Shown here piece after piece: positions 22,021-26,277 of a stretch of DNA of 26,277 bases. The stretch covers positions 1 to 26,277 of the forward strand of contig DAKD01000003.1 of the NCBI GenBank assembly GCA_002499085.1, written 5' to 3'. A program made the position numbers and the translations under genes. Origin of the DNA: Methanomassiliicoccales archaeon UBA280. GTDB lineage: Archaea; Thermoplasmatota; Thermoplasmata; SG8-5. Position 1 is the first letter of the stretch, and each line of letters begins with the position of its first letter. The notes below the pieces were generated by a model that saw nothing but the letters and a program-made list of their open reading frames with translations, did no database searches and had not been told where the DNA came from.

Positions 22021-23301
22021 TCACCGTATCTTCGCGTCCGCACGGCAGGTTCCGCATTCGTGCAGGTTCCTGGCCGCGACGAAGGCCTGGCCTCTCTTTG
22101 TCAGCTCCCTGGCGGTGATGTTGAACGACTCGTGCTTGTCCAGGTAGTTCTGAGTGAGTAACGGCATCATGCCCTGGGATTCGATGTCGGCCCTCGGGAT
22201 GAAGTACTCCAGGATGTTGGACGGATGCTCCCTTGACTCCTCGGTGGCTATCTCGCCGCCCTCGTGCTTGGCGCTGATGTTGGGTATGTGGCCCAGTTCC
22301 AGGAGCTCGTCCCTGCGGTTGTAGGGCTGGCGCACGATGGCCTTGTAGGTCTCGGTGATATGATGCTCGAACCTCACGTTGCTTTCCAGATCGAAGAACT
22401 TCCTTATCTCCGCGCTCCTGTTGATGGTTTCATTGTTGACGGAGTTGGAGAAGTTGAAGCCGATCAGCGGCGTGGAGCCGTCCGGCCTGGAGAACATCCT
22501 TGCGGCCATGAGCGTCCAGAACACGGCATACGGGTTGTCGTTGCCCATGTACACGGATATCTTGAACTCTATATCGACCCCGAGCTTGTACAGCATGTAT
22601 GCCAGGAGAATTGTGCCCGAGTTAACGTTCAGGACCTGGCGGTTGCCGTAGTTGGTGTAGTAATACAGATATTCGTCTATCCATTTGAGCGGGTAGTCAT
22701 TGGGCTGCCCCACGCCGCCGAAGTAACCGGTTATCGTGTCGGGTCCGCCCAGGTGCACGTTTGAGCCGTCAGTGCCCTTCGTGTCAAGGGTCTCGCACCT
22801 GCTCGCGCCGATTATCTCGGTGGCGGCTGTCATGGCCAGGAGGTCGCCGTCCGCCTCCTGTTCCTTCATGAATCTGACTCTGATTATGCGGCCGGGCATG
22901 AGCTCCTGCCTCTCAATGGCCTGCTTTGCTTCAGCCATGAAGAAGGAGAAAAAGTTGCAGGCAGATATCTCGAGAGTCACGGCATTGGCCTCGTCGAACT
23001 TCATCGAGTCCGCATCCTTGCCCAGCACCCTGCGCCTGTACTCCGGAACGCTGATGAATGCCCCTTTGTCGCGCTGCTCCATGAGCCACTGGATGTCCTT
23101 GAGATGCGGGGAGCCGTCCATCCTTGCCAGGATGTTGTCCAATTTTCCGGCCTCCCTTGCCTTGCGGTTGATCTCGTCGGCGCCGCCGTGCTTCTCGATG
23201 AGCATGAGCAGGTCGTTCACTATCCAGCTGTTCGGGTCCAGCAGAAAATCGTTAACTTCCTTCAGCCTTTCTTCCGAAATCGCTAGCTTCTTTCTTGCCA
23301 C
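22021..23301 (-). CDS. Conserved-looking protein of unknown function (426 aa)
   Basis: I do not recognise the family. The 426-aa protein is soluble, with no membrane segment or signal. It starts with a helical, charged region (ISEERLKEVNDFLL, about 8-75). The middle, about 100-330, is richer in small and aromatic residues. Notable segments are SACNFFSFFMAEAKQAIERQ, GSNVHLGGPDTITGYFGG, YYYTNYGNRQVLNVNSGT, VYMGNDNPYAVFW and FNFSNSVNNETI, which suggest an enzyme with a buried polar site, possibly a barrel. A His-His pair occurs in RFEHHITET, and the C-terminus has Cys-x2-Cys (HECGTCRADAKIR). The start is GTG at 23301, with GGGAGG 8 bases upstream and a TATA-like CTTTTTAACC at about 23340-23349. 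It is a single-gene unit between leuC and apgM. Confidence 0.85.
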   Translation of the reverse strand: MARKKLAISEERLKEVNDFLLDPNSWIVNDLLMLIEKHGGADEINRKAREAGKLDNILARMDGSPHLKDIQWLMEQRDKGAFISVPEYRRRVLGKDADSMKFDEANAVTLEISACNFFSFFMAEAKQAIERQELMPGRIIRVRFMKEQEADGDLLAMTAATEIIGASRCETLDTKGTDGSNVHLGGPDTITGYFGGVGQPNDYPLKWIDEYLYYYTNYGNRQVLNVNSGTILLAYMLYKLGVDIEFKISVYMGNDNPYAVFWTLMAARMFSRPDGSTPLIGFNFSNSVNNETINRSAEIRKFFDLESNVRFEHHITETYKAIVRQPYNRRDELLELGHIPNISAKHEGGEIATEESREHPSNILEYFIPRADIESQGMMPLLTQNYLDKHESFNITARELTKRGQAFVAARNLHECGTCRADAKIR

Positions 23302-23337
23302 GGAATATTCCTCCCTGATATCACAGGGGAATACGGC

Positions 23338-23351
23338 ATGGTTAAAAAGGG
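23338..23351 (-). promoter_or_regulatory. Promoter of the 22021-23301 gene
   Basis: The minus strand reads CCCTTTTTAACCAT. The expected transcription start is near 23320, leaving a leader of about 19 bases with the GGGAGG site. The 244 bases between this gene and apgM otherwise show no gene or clear repeat. Confidence 0.45.
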
Positions 23352-23545
23352 TTGGGGATTCAAAAGCCTTTTATTTTCTCCAGGCATTTCTCCCTTGAAA
23401 GCATGTGCTTCAGTATGTTTTGTGCCCAGAAGAAGGAGAATATCTGCGCGTTGCTTTGTCCAGGTCAAACAAGGTGTTGAGGATGGCCTGTTGCCCTCTA
23501 CATATCTGAAAAATAGGCGATTAATTTCAAAATGTAGGGGTAAGG

Positions 23546-24760
23546 CTAGGCCCCGAACTTCGGGTTGCGGCCCGCAAGTCCGGTCAGCATTCCCATGAGC
23601 TCATGCCCGCGTATGTGCCCAAGCCCGCCCGAGGCAGCCTCCAGCTCGCTGAAGCAATCTGTAAGGTCGTGCCTGAGGCCTTTGCCCCAGACAAGGAGCG
23701 GCACTGGATCCGACGCATGGTCCTTGACGCTGCAAGGCGTGGAATGGTCGGCTGTGATGCAGACAATTGTGTTGTCCAAAGCGACAAATCCGGAAATGGC
23801 CGCGTCTATCTTCTCGATGAACGCTGCCTTTCCGGGCGCGTCTCCGTCATGGCCGTACAGGTCCGGGCCTTTGAAATGCAGCAGGACGAAGTCATGGGTC
23901 TTCAGCGCGGCTGCGGCGGCTTCGGCCTTGGCCTGGACATCCGTGTCCGTTGAGCCTGTCGCTCCTTTCACATCGGGCACATCCAACCCTGACAGCCTGC
24001 AAAGCCCCCTTACGAGGGATATTCCGACTATGGCAGTGCCTTTGAGGCCGTTGTGATGCTCTGAAAACGAGGGCACTTCCGGTGGGCTGCCGGAACCCCT
24101 GGCCAGCGCTATGTTGGCCGGAGCCTTGCCCTCCTTGGCGCGGGCAAGGTTGACAGGGTGCTTGCTCAGGATTTCATACGATTTCCTGGTGAATTCATTC
24201 AGGATGCGGGCTGTCTTTTCTGCCTCCGGGGCCAGCGCCTTGGAGATGAGCACCTTTCCCTCGTGATGAGGATCGACTTCAGTTACCTTGGGGCTCAGCC
24301 CGGGCCCCCGAAGCACAAGCACGGCCCTGTGGTCCACGCCTTCCTTGAAAATGACCTGGACGTCCTCTATCTTCATGCCATTGACTGCTGCGGCAAGTTC
24401 GTGAGTGCCCTTGGAAATCCTCCCTGCGCGGCGGTCTGTGACGTTCATCTTTCCGTCGACAGTGGAGAAGTTGCACCTGAAGGCCACATCTCCCTTCCGG
24501 ACCTCGACGCCCTCGCCGGCGGCCTCGAACGGCCCCCTGCCGGTGTAAACCTCCCTGGGGTCGTAGCCGAGAAGGGCTAGATGGGCAGTGTCGGAGCCGG
24601 GCACCGTCCCGGGAGCTATGACATCCATCAGCCCGGTCTGGCCTTCCCTTGCCAGTCTGTCCATGTTCGGGACCTCGGCCGCTTCCAGCGGGGTCATGCC
24701 CTTCAGCGCCCCCGCAGGGCGGTCTGCCATGCCGTCGCATATCACCAGGAGTATCTTCAT
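23546..24760 (-). CDS. apgM: 2,3-bisphosphoglycerate-independent phosphoglycerate mutase, archaeal type
   Basis: aPGM interconverts 3- and 2-phosphoglycerate in glycolysis and gluconeogenesis. From the ATG at 24760 the protein is 404 aa, the usual size. It starts MKILLVICDGMADRP, with the metal ligand Asp9. The phospho-accepting serine is Ser56 in TVPGSDTAHLALLGYDP. The remaining alkaline-phosphatase-superfamily ligands are in LLHFKGPDLYGHDGDAPGKAAFIEKID and CITADHSTPCSVKDHASDPVPLLVW. The start codon overlaps the DUF92 stop (ATGA at 24757-24760), so translation is coupled. ATGs further upstream (24784, 24769) would only add residues inside the DUF92 gene and are less likely. Confidence 0.96.
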   Translation of the reverse strand: MKILLVICDGMADRPAGALKGMTPLEAAEVPNMDRLAREGQTGLMDVIAPGTVPGSDTAHLALLGYDPREVYTGRGPFEAAGEGVEVRKGDVAFRCNFSTVDGKMNVTDRRAGRISKGTHELAAAVNGMKIEDVQVIFKEGVDHRAVLVLRGPGLSPKVTEVDPHHEGKVLISKALAPEAEKTARILNEFTRKSYEILSKHPVNLARAKEGKAPANIALARGSGSPPEVPSFSEHHNGLKGTAIVGISLVRGLCRLSGLDVPDVKGATGSTDTDVQAKAEAAAAALKTHDFVLLHFKGPDLYGHDGDAPGKAAFIEKIDAAISGFVALDNTIVCITADHSTPCSVKDHASDPVPLLVWGKGLRHDLTDCFSELEAASGGLGHIRGHELMGMLTGLAGRNPKFGA

Positions 24761-25500
24761 AGGAGCCATCCGATCACCAGCCAACCTGCTATCACGCCCG
24801 CGGATATAGAGATTAGGTTATTTGTCAGTTTTGATACATGCCCTGACGTTTCGATTGTCGCGCCGATGAGGCTGTCGAGCTGGCAGCCCAGGAAGCCTAT
24901 GTCCGCTATCAACACTATGTGCAGCCATCCGAGCGCGGTCCCGTCCAGGTAATTGAAGGCCAACGCCCCCACTATGCCTGTGTAGATCGCTGCTATGGCT
25001 GCAGCAGCCTGCCCGGGCACCGAGATGCCGCCGTTGACGCCTGCCCTGACGCGCTTCCGTGTCGTTATCATCCAGGTCTTCCGCGCGAGCACGCCAATCT
25101 CGCTCGCCAGGGTGTCCGAGGCCGCCACGGCGACGGCGCACAGGAACAGGACCGAGCCTGTTTCCCTGTCAAGAATACGGACCCAGTCCGAGGCGAGAAT
25201 CGCTATGATGAACGGCGGAAAACCGTTTGCCACCACATTCCTCCAGCCCCTCTCGCCGGACCGGCCTTCCTGCAGGCCCAATCTTTTCTTGGCGGCGAAC
25301 TTGTAGAGTGTCGCGGCGAAGCTTGTCACCAGGAAGAGCAGCAGGAGCAGTATCCAGCTGAGGCCGCCGAATATTCCGATGACCAGACCTATGGCCAAAG
25401 CAGCCAGCGAGCCGCCCAGGGTCAGCACGCCGCGCCAGTAGGCCAGCAAGCAGAGGGTCGCGCAGATTGCTATAACGAAAGCTATGTCTGTCCAGGGCAT
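24757..25500 (-). CDS. DUF92 family integral membrane protein (VTE6/TMEM19-like)
   Basis: The 247-aa protein has about six to seven hydrophobic segments and the conserved DUF92 features: RSGERGWRNVVANGFPP (about 80-96), a cytoplasmic-looking turn ASDTLASEIG, VRAGVNGGISVPG and DSLIGATIE near the C-terminus. The plant member VTE6 is a phytyl-phosphate kinase, so an isoprenoid-phosphate kinase role in archaea is conceivable but unproven. The ATG at 25500 is preferred because a TATA-like TTTTAA (25524-25529) lies about 27 bases upstream, giving a leaderless message. The ATG at 25512 would lie before that start. It overlaps apgM by four bases, and pairing with a glycolytic enzyme may be an operon convenience only. 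Confidence 0.92.
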   Translation of the reverse strand: MPWTDIAFVIAICATLCLLAYWRGVLTLGGSLAALAIGLVIGIFGGLSWILLLLLFLVTSFAATLYKFAAKKRLGLQEGRSGERGWRNVVANGFPPFIIAILASDWVRILDRETGSVLFLCAVAVAASDTLASEIGVLARKTWMITTRKRVRAGVNGGISVPGQAAAAIAAIYTGIVGALAFNYLDGTALGWLHIVLIADIGFLGCQLDSLIGATIETSGHVSKLTNNLISISAGVIAGWLVIGWLL

Positions 25501-25522
25501 TGTACGGTACATATCGGGCGCT

Positions 25523-25532
25523 GTTAAAAGGG
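25523..25532 (-). promoter_or_regulatory. Promoter of the DUF92-apgM pair
   Basis: The minus strand reads CCTTTTAACA. It lies in the 38-base gap after the TPR gene, and predicted transcription begins almost at the ATG at 25500. Confidence 0.45.
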
Positions 25533-25538
25533 TTGCTG

Positions 25539-26252
25539 TCAGAGCGTGTGCACGTCCCTATCCATCACAGGTATCTGCCCTTTCGCCCTCGCTCCCACGT
25601 GCTCCAGGCATTTCACTGCCTGGTCGCGCTTGCCCATCTTGGCCAAAACATACCCCTTGTTTATCCATGCGTCGTCGTACTTCTGGTTTATCTTGATCGC
25701 GCGGTTGTAATGCTTGAGGGCTTCGAGGTACTGCTTCTTCCTTGCATGGGAGTTTCCGAGGTTGTTCCATGCTATCTCGTAGAACGGGTTGCACTCGATT
25801 GCGCGGCGGAAGCATTCGATCGCGGTCTCATGGTCCCCGAGCTTGGAATGGGCATTGCCCTTGGTAACCCATGTCACCTCGTTGTTCGGGTTGATCGCGA
25901 GGGCCATGTCCAGGCACTTTATGCCCTCCTCGACCCGACCCATCAGCACGAGCGCCGAGCCCTTGCTGTACCACGGGACATCGTACTGGACCAGCGGGCT
26001 GTTCAGCACGTCGACGTCCTTCGTCCTGACCTTGGTGAGCGCATCGTCGTACGAGGCAAGGGCGCGGCCGTAATCGCGCTTGAGGTAGTGCGCGTCTCCC
26101 CGGACTATGTCCGATTCGATAGTCGTGTTCAGCGCCTTCTCGTACTGGAGCATTATGAAGCTGAGGAACGATAGGACCGCGCCCAGACCGAAGATGAGGG
26201 CCGCAGGCGAGAGACCGGCGGGAACAGCATCCTGGCCCGCGATGTCCAACAT
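25539..26252 (-). CDS. Membrane-anchored TPR-repeat protein, possibly incomplete at its start
   Basis: The protein has one hydrophobic segment (about residues 14-35, LSPAALIFGLGAVLSFLSFIM) and then a helical region with tetratricopeptide repeats. Clear units are VPWYSKGSALVLMGRVEEGIKCLDMALAINPNN, VTWVTKGNAHSKLGDHETAIECFRRAIECNPFY, IAWNNLGNSHARKKQYLEALKHYNRAIKINQKY and DAWINKGYVLAKMGKRDQAVKCLEHV. TPRs bind protein partners, so this is probably a membrane scaffold, with repeats on the cytoplasmic side by charge. The ATG at 26252 is used, but I see no ribosome-binding site. The frame stays open to the window end (preceding residues VLLFSAC), so the true start may lie outside. Confidence 0.85.
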   Translation of the reverse strand: MLDIAGQDAVPAGLSPAALIFGLGAVLSFLSFIMLQYEKALNTTIESDIVRGDAHYLKRDYGRALASYDDALTKVRTKDVDVLNSPLVQYDVPWYSKGSALVLMGRVEEGIKCLDMALAINPNNEVTWVTKGNAHSKLGDHETAIECFRRAIECNPFYEIAWNNLGNSHARKKQYLEALKHYNRAIKINQKYDDAWINKGYVLAKMGKRDQAVKCLEHVGARAKGQIPVMDRDVHTL

Positions 26253-26277
26253 GCATGCTGAGAACAGAAGGACCGTT

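Noticed and set aside
24761..24784. Earlier ATGs (24784, 24769) as the apgM start
   Set aside because: They would extend the protein into the DUF92 gene without adding family sequence. The ATGA overlap at 24757-24760 gives the typical N-terminus.

Overview
The window is a gene-dense chromosomal stretch from an archaeon. Archaeal markers include archaeosine tRNA-guanine transglycosylase, a KEOPS Pcc1-type subunit, PCNA, the archaeal HMG-CoA synthase/thiolase/DUF35 operon, a tandem ribbon-helix-helix (RHH) protein beside ftsZ, archaeal-type phosphoglycerate mutase and DUF92. TATA boxes lie about 25 bases before many starts. The DNA is GC-rich with short AT-rich promoters. The gene set fits Euryarchaeota in the broad sense, and a Thermoplasmata-like lineage is my best guess, but no rRNA or other decisive marker is present. 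I saw no tRNA, rRNA, CRISPR array, insertion sequence or prophage gene.

Layout. 1-3125 (+): end of truD, tgtA, and a ModE-type DNA-binding protein that overlaps tgtA and appears to use a CTG start. 3143-4261 (-): a membrane-anchored protein with two SUOX-like repeats behind a palindromic operator candidate, then Pcc1. 4308-4435: a telomere-like inverted-repeat block. 4536-7047 (+): PCNA and a zinc-ribbon/PUA/PAPS-reductase/ferredoxin fusion. 7134-10180 (+): HMG-CoA synthase, thiolase, DUF35 protein and a small membrane protein. The thiolase lacks two expected catalytic residues. 10188-11204 (-): tandem GNAT acetyltransferase. 11205-11626: a regulatory region with two palindromes and a possible small RNA. 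11627-13200 (+): RHH regulator and FtsZ. 13429-13569 (+): a 46-aa zinc ribbon. 13701-18040 (+): PadR regulator and a MacB-type ABC exporter. 18071-21915 (-): leuC, leuD, TauE/SafE permease and purD. 22021-23301 (-): an unrecognised 426-aa protein. 23546-26252 (-): TPR protein, DUF92 membrane protein and apgM.

Function. The left 7 kb is rich in RNA-modification genes (TruD, TgtA, Pcc1 and the PUA-bearing PAPS-reductase homologue). The middle holds the first committed steps of mevalonate and so archaeal lipid synthesis, followed by a cell-division locus. The right side is mainly biosynthesis and central carbon metabolism. Start signals are mixed: some genes have clear Shine-Dalgarno sequences, others look leaderless. 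The most surprising single observation is the Cys-to-Ser and His-to-Tyr change in the thiolase. The least explained gene is 22021-23301.
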